From DASUPK01 sp963774305 (lineage in GTDB: Bacteria > Actinomycetota > Thermoleophilia > Solirubrobacterales > 70-9), in assembly GCA_963774305.1 (NCBI GenBank), contig CAVZEM010000004.1, forward strand, positions 62,001-126,000: a DNA stretch of 64,000 bases, in the 5' to 3' direction. The notes under the pieces were generated by a model. The model was not told the DNA's origin. It ran no database searches and worked only from the letters and a program-made list of their open reading frames with translations. A program made the translations under genes and the position numbers. Shown piece after piece: positions 40,765-47,970 of the stretch (position 1 is the stretch's first letter; each line of letters begins with the position of its first letter).

Positions 40765-41498
40765 GCCGGTGCCTCCAGCAGCACGACCGTCGAGTCGGCC
40801 TCGTTCTCTCCCGATCGGATCTGCCGTCTGTCGGCCGGACGGAATCCAGCGTCGGCTGCCTCGCGCTCGAGGGTCTCGGGGTCCACCCGGTGAAGGATCT
40901 CGTCATGGATGTCACGCTCCATCCGGCCCCCGGGGGAGACGCTCTCGCGCAGCCGGCGTACGGTGAGGGCACGGTCCCCGACCTGGACCCAGAGCGGCTC
41001 GCTCGAATAGACCCATCCCTCGAGCTCGCGCATGTCGGGGAGGATCTGGGTGGAGGCCGCCCCGGTGCTGAGGAGCGTCGATTCGTCGACCACGGTGAGG
41101 GCCAGGATTCCCTGCGGAGCCATCACCTCCCGGAGGCGGGCGAGCAGGCCGGGGCGGGCGGGAGCATCGAGGACCTGGATCACATGCAGCGGGCCGATCG
41201 CGAGGGCCGGGCGCACCGGCAGCCGAAGCTCGCCGGGTGCGGCGAGATCGCTGGCGACCACGGACAGGGACACGCCTCGCTGCTCGGCGACGCGATCGAG
41301 CTCGCGGATCAGGTCGAGATCGCGCTCCAGCGCGACCACCTCGTGTCCATGCCCGGCGAGGTGAAGCGCAACCCGCCCAGCCCCGGCGCCGAGCTCGAGC
41401 ACCGGGCCGCCGGTCTCCTCGGCGAGCTCCACCCAGACGGGCAGATCCGCGCCATAGGAGCCGAACTCGACCTCCTGCCAGATCGCGGGAGAGATCAT
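40761..41498 (-). CDS. Class I SAM-dependent methyltransferase between murT and gatD
   Basis: A 245-residue Rossmann methyltransferase: SAM motif I is VLELGAGAGRVALHLA, the acidic motif II is VVALERDLDLI, and the later strands are ALAIGPLHVIQVL and GILALTVVD. Substrate not recognisable. Its 4-bp overlaps with both murT (at its start) and gatD (at its end) imply tight translational coupling with the lipid II amidating enzymes, which suggests (inference) an action on a cell-wall precursor, lipid carrier or the amidating complex. ATG start. Confidence 0.85.
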   Translation of the reverse strand: MISPAIWQEVEFGSYGADLPVWVELAEETGGPVLELGAGAGRVALHLAGHGHEVVALERDLDLIRELDRVAEQRGVSLSVVASDLAAPGELRLPVRPALAIGPLHVIQVLDAPARPGLLARLREVMAPQGILALTVVDESTLLSTGAASTQILPDMRELEGWVYSSEPLWVQVGDRALTVRRLRESVSPGGRMERDIHDEILHRVDPETLEREAADAGFRPADRRQIRSGENEADSTVVLLEAPA

Positions 41499-42871
41499 TG
41501 CCAGTAGTCGGCCGCCAGACCGCGGTCGGTGAGCAGGGTGCGGAGCTCCAGCAGGGCCGTGTAGGTGGGGAGGGCGAAGAGCCTGTCCGGGGTCGCCGCC
41601 ACCGCCGCATCGAGGGAGCCCTCGATCGGGCCGATCACCTCGATCGCGCCCTCGGGCCAGCCCGCGTACTTGAGTCGCAGGGCCATCTCGGGCGCCCGGG
41701 TCCCGGCGCAGATGACGCGTCTGACGCCCTGTGAGAGGAGCTCGAAGTCCGCGTCCCAGATCCAGGAGATGTCACGGCCGTCGGCGATTCGGTCGTTGAG
41801 CGCGAGCCAGACGTCGATGCCGCCGTTGGAGGACTCGAGCGTGAGCGTCCGGAGTACCTCGTTGGCGCCGGCGGGATTCTTGATCAGCAGGATCGAGACC
41901 GGCTTGCCGGAGACCTCGATGGTCTCGACACGGCCGAAGATCGCGCGCATCGACTCGAGGCCCTCGCGGACCTGCACGAGCGACACCCCGGACCGGAGCC
42001 CGGCGACGACGGCGGCCAGCGCGTTGTAGACGTTGTAGAGGCCCGGGAGCGGCAGCTCGATCTCCAGCTCGCCCTCCGGCGTGGCAATCCGAACCCGGGA
42101 GCCGGAGATTCCATGCAGCTCGATCTCGGTCGCCGCGATGTCGGGCGCGGGGCGGTCGGCGTGGCAGTTGGGGCAGATGTAGTGGCCGAGGTGGCCGACG
42201 AAGGCGCGCTCGTAGGAATACGGAGCGCCGCAGCGGCGGCAGTGCTTGGCGTCGTGCGCGTGTTGGAGCTCGGGGAGCGCCTGGCTCCTGTCCTCGATTC
42301 CGAAGTACGTGACACCGGGGCGCCGCCGCAGGTCGCGGTCGCGGCCGAGGTCCGCGATCAGCGGATCGTCGGCGTTCAGAGCGAACTCGCAGGAGCCCTC
42401 CATCGAGGCGACCAGCTCCGCCCACTCGTCCGCCAGCCGCTCCAGCTCCCCGTACCGGTCGAGCTGATCGCGGAACAGGTTGCCCAGGACCAGGAGGCGC
42501 GGGCGAAGGCTGGGCGCCACCCGCGGCAACCATGCCTCGTCCAGCTCGAACAGCCCTTCGTCGCCCGACTGCTCGAGCAGGGCCGTGGCCACCCCCCAGT
42601 GCATGTTCGAGCCCGCCCGGTTGTGGACCGGCTGGCGGCCCGCCGTCTGCAGGATCGCGGCGATCATTCCCGCCGTCGTGGTCTTGCCGTTGGTCGAGCT
42701 GACCACGATCGAGCCGCGATCCAGATTGGAGGCGAGTCGCTCGATCGCGTCGGGGGCCATCCGGACCAGGAGGCGCCCGGGCAGGGTCGTGCCGCCGCCG
42801 CGGCCGCTGCGACGGCTGAGTCCGCCCACGGCACGGGCCAGACCGCGCTTCGCCTCGAAGAGAGCGCTCAT
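41495..42871 (-). CDS. murT: Lipid II isoglutaminyl synthase, Mur ligase-like subunit MurT
   Basis: Mur-ligase-type amidase partner of GatD. The ATP motif is VVSSTNGKTTTAGMIAAIL, the central ligase signature covers NRAGSNMHWGVA and LGNLFRDQLDRYGELE, and the family-typical zinc ribbon is CRRCGAPYSYER with ICPNCHADRP. The DUF1727 domain closes the protein (LLIKNPAGANEVLRTL, LNDRIADGRDISWIWD). At 458 residues it is full length. ATG start 11 bp after the lipid kinase gene. The MurT-GatD pair indicates amidated peptidoglycan. Confidence 0.94.
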   Translation of the reverse strand: MSALFEAKRGLARAVGGLSRRSGRGGGTTLPGRLLVRMAPDAIERLASNLDRGSIVVSSTNGKTTTAGMIAAILQTAGRQPVHNRAGSNMHWGVATALLEQSGDEGLFELDEAWLPRVAPSLRPRLLVLGNLFRDQLDRYGELERLADEWAELVASMEGSCEFALNADDPLIADLGRDRDLRRRPGVTYFGIEDRSQALPELQHAHDAKHCRRCGAPYSYERAFVGHLGHYICPNCHADRPAPDIAATEIELHGISGSRVRIATPEGELEIELPLPGLYNVYNALAAVVAGLRSGVSLVQVREGLESMRAIFGRVETIEVSGKPVSILLIKNPAGANEVLRTLTLESSNGGIDVWLALNDRIADGRDISWIWDADFELLSQGVRRVICAGTRAPEMALRLKYAGWPEGAIEVIGPIEGSLDAAVAATPDRLFALPTYTALLELRTLLTDRGLAADYWQ

Positions 42872-42882
42872 TGCCGCGCAGG

Positions 42883-43785
42883 TTAGGTGGGCCGCGGCGG
42901 CGCGATCACCCGCAGCGCGCGGTTGAGCGTGCGAAGGGTGGCCGGGAGGTCCGTCAGGTGCTCGCCGTCCGCATAGACGGCGAAGTCGCGGTCGGCGCTG
43001 ACCTCGACGGTCGCCCCGCGCATCTCGGTGACTTCCTCGTTCTCGATGTGCTCGCCCTTGAAGACCTTGGGCAGGCCCCGGATGTATCGGAGCTTGCTCA
43101 CGTCGCTGATCGTGATCACGTCGAGGAGGCCATCGTCGAGCTCGGCATGCGGCGCGATGAACATGCCCCCGCCGAAGGCCTTGCTGTTCCCGACCGCCAC
43201 CGAGTAGCCGTCAAAGTCGACCGGGTCACCGTCGTCCAGGACGACCCTGAAGGCCGCCGGCTTCCAGGAGGCCAGGACCCGGAACGCCGCATATGCATAG
43301 ACGAGATTGCCGCGGATCAGGCGCGCCTCGTTCGCCACCCGATTCGCCTCGGAGTCGAAGCCGCAGGAGGCGATGCAGAGGAAGCGACGCCCGTTCGCCT
43401 CGCCGACGTCGATCTCCCGGACATGTCCATCGGCGAGCACTCCAACCGACCCCGAGGGCTCCTTCGGAATGCCCAGGACCCGCGCCAGATCGTTGCCGCG
43501 TCCGCCCGGGATGATTCCCATGGTGGCTTCCGTCTGCGCGAGGGCGCCGCCGATGGCGCCGATCAGGCCGTCGCCGCTCATGATCACGGGGATTTCGCCG
43601 CCCTCGGCGGCGCGAGTCGCCTCGCTCACCCCGTGCTCGAGGCTCTCCGTGCGTACGACCCGATAGGAGACCTGACGGCTCTCGAGCTCGCGCTCCACCT
43701 CGGGCAGGAGCTTCAGGGTCCGCCCGCCCGCGGAGTGCGGGTTGACGAGCAGCAGGTGGCGACGATCGGCGCTGATCCGGTGAAT
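42883..43785 (-). CDS. Diacylglycerol kinase/YegS-like lipid kinase with a non-canonical or missing start codon
   Basis: DAGK-catalytic-domain protein: SGDGLIGAIGGAL (GGDGT-type motif), PGGRGNDLARVLG, AVGNSKAFGGGMFIAPHAELDDGLLDV and a final AVYADGEHL. The essential first strand, ISADRRHLLLVNPHSAGGRT, is encoded upstream of the first ordinary start (GTG at 43698). From that segment back to the in-frame TAG (43786-43788) no ATG, GTG or TTG exists; only ATT (43785-43783) or CTG codons are available. I annotate from ATT. A sequence error at the start codon is possible. Likely substrates are diacylglycerol, sphingoid or polyprenol lipids. Confidence 0.75.
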   Translation of the reverse strand: MHRISADRRHLLLVNPHSAGGRTLKLLPEVERELESRQVSYRVVRTESLEHGVSEATRAAEGGEIPVIMSGDGLIGAIGGALAQTEATMGIIPGGRGNDLARVLGIPKEPSGSVGVLADGHVREIDVGEANGRRFLCIASCGFDSEANRVANEARLIRGNLVYAYAAFRVLASWKPAAFRVVLDDGDPVDFDGYSVAVGNSKAFGGGMFIAPHAELDDGLLDVITISDVSKLRYIRGLPKVFKGEHIENEEVTEMRGATVEVSADRDFAVYADGEHLTDLPATLRTLNRALRVIAPPRPT

Positions 43786-43801
43786 CTATTTGTGGCGGCC
43801 G

Positions 43802-44425
43802 TCAGGAGGGGCGGCGGGCAACGAAATACGTACCTTCGGCGGCCTCGCCACTCTCGGCCACCTCGAGGCCGGCCTTGCGAAATCCGCGCGCGAGCACCGA
43901 ATCAGGCGTGTAGAACGGCGTCTGCCGACCCCAGCTGGCCGCCACGATCGCGAAGCCGCCCGGGCGCAGCACGCGCGCCATCTCCGAGAAGAACGGCGGC
44001 ATGTTGAGCTGCGCGACCAGGTCGAAGGACTCGTCCTCGAAGGGCAGCTCGGCTGCGTCGGCGACCTTGAACGCAACCCTGCCCTCCGGGTCGAGCCCGA
44101 TCCGATCCTGGGCCCGCCGGACCATCTCGGGCGCGATGTCGACCCCGCGGACCCTCGCGCGGGGAAACTCGCGCGCGATCAGGAGCGCTCCGTCCCCGAG
44201 GCCGGTTCCGAGGTCGAGGGCGCGCTCGGGCTCGGGCCGCACGTGGAGCAGCGCGGCCGCCAGAGGCGCGAGGTGAGCCGCCGAGCCGGCCGTGGTTCGC
44301 GCCTCCCAGCCCTCGGCGTGCCTGTCGAAGAAGCGGCGCATCGGTGCGCGGATCAGCGGCCAGCTCGCAGGGAACCGGGCCACGAGACCGTTCAGGAAGC
44401 GGCCGATGACGAAACGGGCCTGCAC
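43802..44425 (-). CDS. SAM-dependent methyltransferase (UbiE/Methyltransf_11-like)
   Basis: A 207-residue methyltransferase with a basic N-terminal helix region, motif I ALDLGTGLGDGALLIA, motif II VRGVDIAPEMVRRA, and the FDLVAQLNMPPFFSEMARVLRPGGFAIV block typical of Methyltransf_11 proteins. Substrate not known. First gene of the minus-strand operon that continues with the lipid kinase, MurT, the second methyltransferase, GatD and LemA. ATG start; divergent from the cyclophilin gene, 40 bp apart. Confidence 0.85.
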   Translation of the reverse strand: MQARFVIGRFLNGLVARFPASWPLIRAPMRRFFDRHAEGWEARTTAGSAAHLAPLAAALLHVRPEPERALDLGTGLGDGALLIAREFPRARVRGVDIAPEMVRRAQDRIGLDPEGRVAFKVADAAELPFEDESFDLVAQLNMPPFFSEMARVLRPGGFAIVAASWGRQTPFYTPDSVLARGFRKAGLEVAESGEAAEGTYFVARRPS

Positions 44426-44465
44426 GGGGCGATCATCGCAGGCGCCGGGAGTAGGCTACGGCGCC

Positions 44466-45107
44466 TTGAGCCTGGGGCGGACAGCGGTGGCGGCCTCTCT
44501 GGCGGCCGTCCTGGTGGCGGGGTGCGGAGGGGGCGGGGGAGAGACCTCGAGCGTCGCGCTGCCCGCCGGCTGCGCCAGGGTCTCGGCGCCGCCGGCGAAG
44601 CACGTTCAACTCTCGAAGCCCACGCAGACGCTGCAGGGGACGGCGAGCGCGACGGTGGTGACGAGCTGCGGCAGCTTCACGATCGCGCTCGACACCGCCA
44701 GAGCGCCGAAGACGACCTCCTCGTTCGCCTACCTTGCCAGGCACGGTGTCTATGACGACACGACGTTCCACCGGATCGTTCCCGGCTTCGTCATCCAGGG
44801 CGGCGACCCCACGGGCACCGGCAGCGGCGGGCCCGGTTACTTCGTCGACGAGCCACCTCCGCAGACTCTCTCCTACACGCGCGGGATCGTCGCAATGGCC
44901 AAGAGCTCCGCGGAGCCGCCGGGGCGATCGGGGAGTCAGTTCTTCGTGGTGACCGAGGCCGACGCCGGGCTGACGCCCGACTACGCGCTGCTCGGCCGGG
45001 TGGCGAGCGGCTTCGACGTGGTTCAGCGAATCGAGCAGCTCGGCACCTCGAGCGGGAAGCCGCAGGCACCCGTCGTCATCAATCGGATCACGATCCGGGG
45101 CGGCTGA
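44466..45107 (+). CDS. Cyclophilin-type peptidyl-prolyl isomerase, lipoprotein
   Basis: A 213-residue precursor with a signal peptide and lipobox (VAASLAAVLVAGC), then a Gly-rich spacer and a cyclophilin domain: YDDTTFHRIVPGFVIQGGDPTGTG, FVVTEADAGL and LLGRVASGFDVVQRIEQL. The catalytic Arg (HRIVPGF) and the QGGDPTGTG loop are intact. It folds exported proteins at the outer membrane face of the cytoplasmic membrane. TTG 44466 is chosen because it gives a proper lipoprotein signal; the longer frame to 44292 would overlap the divergent gene. It shares one base with the next start (TGATG). Confidence 0.88.
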   Translation: MSLGRTAVAASLAAVLVAGCGGGGGETSSVALPAGCARVSAPPAKHVQLSKPTQTLQGTASATVVTSCGSFTIALDTARAPKTTSSFAYLARHGVYDDTTFHRIVPGFVIQGGDPTGTGSGGPGYFVDEPPPQTLSYTRGIVAMAKSSAEPPGRSGSQFFVVTEADAGLTPDYALLGRVASGFDVVQRIEQLGTSSGKPQAPVVINRITIRGG

Positions 45108-45562
45108 TGGCGAAGCTCCGAATCGGCGATCAGGCACCGGAATTCGCGCTCGTTGGCACGGGCTCGCGGACTTATCGCCTCGCCGACTATCGGGGGAGCG
45201 GCGTCATCCTGGCTTTTTACCCAGGGGATTTCACTCCCGTCTGCACCCGCCAGTTCTGCTCGTACCGCGACGATGGCGACCGGCTCGAGGCGCTTGGCGT
45301 GCCGATGATGGGCATCTCCCCGCAGTCGGTCGAGTCCCACGAGCGGTTTGCCGATCGCCATGGGCTCAACGTGCCGCTCCTCTCGGACCCCGGCAAGAAG
45401 GTCGCGCGCTCCTACGGTGTGCTCGGGCCCGCCGGATTCATCCGCCGCGCGGTGTTCCTGGTCGACGGGGAGGGGGCGCTGCGGTACCGCCATGTGGCCC
45501 TGTTCGGCCTGCGCTACCAGGACGTCGGTGACCTGGAGCGTGCGGTCTCGGCGCTCTCCTGA
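45107..45562 (+). CDS. Peroxiredoxin (second AhpC/TSA family copy)
   Basis: A 151-residue thiol peroxidase. Peroxidatic Cys46 lies in LAFYPGDFTPVCTRQFC, with another Cys five residues later; GISPQSVESHERFADRHGLNVPLLSD is family-typical. It differs from the first copy at 6.7 kb in the resolving-cysteine context. The ATG overlaps the cyclophilin stop (TGATG). An alpha/beta hydrolase follows after 2 bp, so three genes form one operon. Confidence 0.88.
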   Translation: MAKLRIGDQAPEFALVGTGSRTYRLADYRGSGVILAFYPGDFTPVCTRQFCSYRDDGDRLEALGVPMMGISPQSVESHERFADRHGLNVPLLSDPGKKVARSYGVLGPAGFIRRAVFLVDGEGALRYRHVALFGLRYQDVGDLERAVSALS

Positions 45563-45564
45563 GC

Positions 45565-46425
45565 ATGTCCGCGGCCCTCGAGCCCAGCCCGTTCGAGGTC
45601 ACGTCCTCCGAGGTTCAGCTCTCCGGCGAGGAGGTGGGGGAGGGGGCACCCGTCGTCCTGTTGCACGGCCTCACGGCCACTCGGCGGTATGTGCTCCACG
45701 GGTCCCTCGCGCTGGTGCGCCGCGGCTACCGCCAGATCTCCTATGACGCGAGGGGGCACGGAGAGTCGTCGCCTGCGCCGGAGGCGAGCGGATACGGCTA
45801 CGAGGCGCTGACGGCCGACCTCGGGGCCGTGGTGGGGGAGCGCGCCGGGGACTCCCGCCCGGTGTTCGCCGGGCACTCCATGGGCTGCCACACGGCGGTG
45901 GCATACGCGCTCGAGCACGCCGGCGAGGTGGCCGCGCTCATCCTCGCCGGCCCGGTGATCCTCGGGATTCCCGCATCCGAGGAGACCCTCGCCTACTGGG
46001 ACCGCCTCGCGGAAGGGCTGGAGCATGGGGGGATCGAGGGCTTCATGGAGGCGTACGAGGCCTCGCTCGAGGCGGACCCGGCCTGGACGGAGACGGCGCT
46101 GCGGATCACAAGGGAGCGGATGCAGCGCCACCGCCACCCCGATGCAGTGGCGCGCGCCCTGCGCGAGGTTCCCCGATCGCTCCCCTTCGAGGGGCTCGAG
46201 GAGCTGGAGACGCTCGAAGTGCCCGCGCTGGTCGTGGCCAGCTACGACGAGGCCGATCCGGGGCATCCCTACGCCATCGCCGAGGCGTGGGCCGAGCGTT
46301 TGCCCAGCGCGCGTTTGGTCAGCGAGGAACCGGGAAAGTCACCGCTCGCCTGGCAGGGCGGCCGCCTATCCAGGGTGATCGCGGACTTCCTGGAGGAGCC
46401 CCAGGTGCGCGAGCGACTGGCCTAG
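45565..46425 (+). CDS. Alpha/beta hydrolase
   Basis: A 286-residue cytoplasmic alpha/beta hydrolase with oxyanion-side motif VVLLHGLTATRRYVLHGS, DARGHGESS, nucleophile elbow VFAGHSMGCHTAVA, and a late acid/His pair (SYDEADPGHPYAIAEAW). The substrate is unknown. ATG start 2 bp after the peroxiredoxin. Its stop codon and that of the convergent DUF3052 gene overlap in the CTAG at 46422-46425. Confidence 0.88.
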   Translation: MSAALEPSPFEVTSSEVQLSGEEVGEGAPVVLLHGLTATRRYVLHGSLALVRRGYRQISYDARGHGESSPAPEASGYGYEALTADLGAVVGERAGDSRPVFAGHSMGCHTAVAYALEHAGEVAALILAGPVILGIPASEETLAYWDRLAEGLEHGGIEGFMEAYEASLEADPAWTETALRITRERMQRHRHPDAVARALREVPRSLPFEGLEELETLEVPALVVASYDEADPGHPYAIAEAWAERLPSARLVSEEPGKSPLAWQGGRLSRVIADFLEEPQVRERLA

Positions 46426-46829
46426 GGTCGGTCCTCGAGGCGGATCACGAGCCTCAGGCCCGACCAGGTCTCGTCGATCGCGCAGACCTTGTTGTCGACC
46501 AAGCGGCAGGCGAGCCCGAGGTCGCGGGCGACGTCCTCCGTCATGTCCGTCTCAACGCCCGAGGATCGCTTCGGCCAGGCGATCCAGAGCCCCCCGGCCG
46601 GATCCATCGCCCGCCGCAGGGCGGGCAGCCGCCGTTCGAGCTCGGCGCGGCTCTTGGTGAAGAAGACGATCACGTCGAGCGGCCCGGTGGCGCGGGACTT
46701 GACTGTCAAGTCGTCCGGAAGCTCGCCCAGCAGCGCGCCGAACCCGTCGGGCGCCTTGGGGAACGCCACACGGTGGCCCTCCCTGATGCCGAGCTTGGTC
46801 GCGAGCGGGGTCCCCGAATAGCCGGCCAT
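46422..46829 (-). CDS. DUF3052 family protein
   Basis: A 135-residue actinobacterial-type protein with the DUF3052 start AGYSGTPLATKLGIREGHRVAF, the middle LDVIVFFTKSRAELERRLPALRRAMDPAGGLWIAWPK, and ends VCAIDETWSGLRLVIR. The function of the family is unknown. ATG start. Divergent from the PRC-barrel gene; between them a GCGCCG/CGGCGC palindrome (46844-46860) and a TATATT sequence may be promoter elements. Confidence 0.88.
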   Translation of the reverse strand: MAGYSGTPLATKLGIREGHRVAFPKAPDGFGALLGELPDDLTVKSRATGPLDVIVFFTKSRAELERRLPALRRAMDPAGGLWIAWPKRSSGVETDMTEDVARDLGLACRLVDNKVCAIDETWSGLRLVIRLEDRP

Positions 46830-46843
46830 CAGCGGAAACTACT

Positions 46844-46860
46844 GCGCCGGAAAACGGCGC
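46844..46860. promoter_or_regulatory. Short palindrome in a divergent promoter region
   Basis: GCGCCG (46844-46849), loop GAAAA, CGGCGC (46855-46860). It lies in the 50-bp gap between the DUF3052 gene and the PRC-barrel gene, 20 bp before the latter's GTG. It may be an operator or a leader hairpin. Confidence 0.35.
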
Positions 46861-46879
46861 TCCTCGTATATTTCGGTTC

Positions 46880-47218
46880 GTGGGCGAGGACGACGGTTAT
46901 CCGATCCACTACGGCGCCGTGCAGCGCGGCACGCCCGTCTTTGCGTCGGACGGCAGGCAGATCGGCGTCGTCGACGAGATGGTCGACAACTTCCGCGAGC
47001 ACATCCTGGACGGTTTCATCATCGAGACGACCGGCGGCGACCTGCGCTTCGTCGATGCTCCAGAGGTCGCTCGCACCGCCGAGCGGGCGGTCCGCCTGAC
47101 GATCGACTCGGCCGCCGCGGCGGAGCTGCCGACGCCCGAGAAAGGGGCGCCGGAGTTCACCCCGCGCCGTGCGGGCCGACTGAGCAAGCTGCTCGGCGGC
47201 AGCTGGCGCCGGCGCTGA
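46880..47218 (+). CDS. PRC-barrel-like small protein
   Basis: A 112-residue protein whose core GTPVFASDGRQIGVVDEMVDNFREHILDGFIIET resembles a PRC-barrel/DUF2171 beta-barrel, followed by a Lys/Arg-rich tail (RRAGRLSKLLGGSWRRR) that could bind nucleic acid or membrane lipids. No enzymatic motif. GTG start. Convergent with the DUF72 gene, 6 bp apart. Function unknown. Confidence 0.7.
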   Translation: MGEDDGYPIHYGAVQRGTPVFASDGRQIGVVDEMVDNFREHILDGFIIETTGGDLRFVDAPEVARTAERAVRLTIDSAAAAELPTPEKGAPEFTPRRAGRLSKLLGGSWRRR

Positions 47219-47224
47219 GTCTCC

Positions 47225-47959
47225 TCAGAGTCCGAGCTTGCGCTTGAGCAGCCGGGCGTTCCTGATCGCGAAGCCCTGCCAGTCGTTGTTGAAGTAGACG
47301 AAGAGCTCCGTATCGCGCCGCCACTGCAAGAGACGGCGCGCCCAGGTCGAGATCTCCGCGTCGGAGTAGTTGCCGTGGCGGCCGCGGCTTCCGTAGTGGA
47401 AGCGCACGTAGGTCCAATCGGTCGTGCGGACGAGGGGCGTGCTCACCCAGCGGGAGCGCTCATGCCCGATGACCAGGGCGACCCGGTGCTCGCGCAGCAG
47501 CGAATAGGTCGAATCGTCGAACCAGCTGGGGTGCCGGAACTCGAAGGCATGCCTGCCGTCGGGCAACGCGGCGAGGGCTTCGGCAAGGCGCCCCACGTCC
47601 TTATGGAAATTCGGCGGAAACTGCCACAGCAGCGGCCCGAGCTTGTCGGCGCGGGCGAGCGGCTCGAGCGGCTCGTGGAAGCGCTCGATGTACGGAGCGA
47701 GGGTCCTGAGCCGCTTCACGTGGGTCAGGTAGCGGCTCACCTTGACCGCGAAAAGGAATCCCTCCGGGCTGTGCTCGACCCAGCCTTCGACCGCAGAGGG
47801 CGAGGGCAGGCGATAGAACGTGTTGTTGATCTCGACCGTGTCGAAGTGCCGGGCGTAATAGCTCAGCCACTCTCGCTGCGGGACCCCCTTCGGGTAGAAG
47901 AGCTCGCGCCAGTGCGGATAGACCCAGCCCGAGCAGCCGACGTGAACGGGCCTGCCCAT
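47225..47959 (-). CDS. DUF72 (YecE-like) protein, copy 1
   Basis: A 244-residue TIM-barrel-type DUF72 protein: VHVGCSGWVYPHWRELFYP, YYARHFDTVEINNTFYRLPS, FLFAVKVSRYLTHVKRL, LGPLLWQFPPNF, FEFRHPSWF and YVRFHYGSRG. Its activity is unknown. ATG 47959 (MGRPVHVGC) is used; the frame continues upstream but would overlap the phosphatase gene. It lies 11 bp after the PP2C gene on the minus strand, with a second DUF72 gene 2.5 kb away on the other strand. Confidence 0.9.
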   Translation of the reverse strand: MGRPVHVGCSGWVYPHWRELFYPKGVPQREWLSYYARHFDTVEINNTFYRLPSPSAVEGWVEHSPEGFLFAVKVSRYLTHVKRLRTLAPYIERFHEPLEPLARADKLGPLLWQFPPNFHKDVGRLAEALAALPDGRHAFEFRHPSWFDDSTYSLLREHRVALVIGHERSRWVSTPLVRTTDWTYVRFHYGSRGRHGNYSDAEISTWARRLLQWRRDTELFVYFNNDWQGFAIRNARLLKRKLGL

Positions 47960-47970
47960 CAGCGGCGCGG

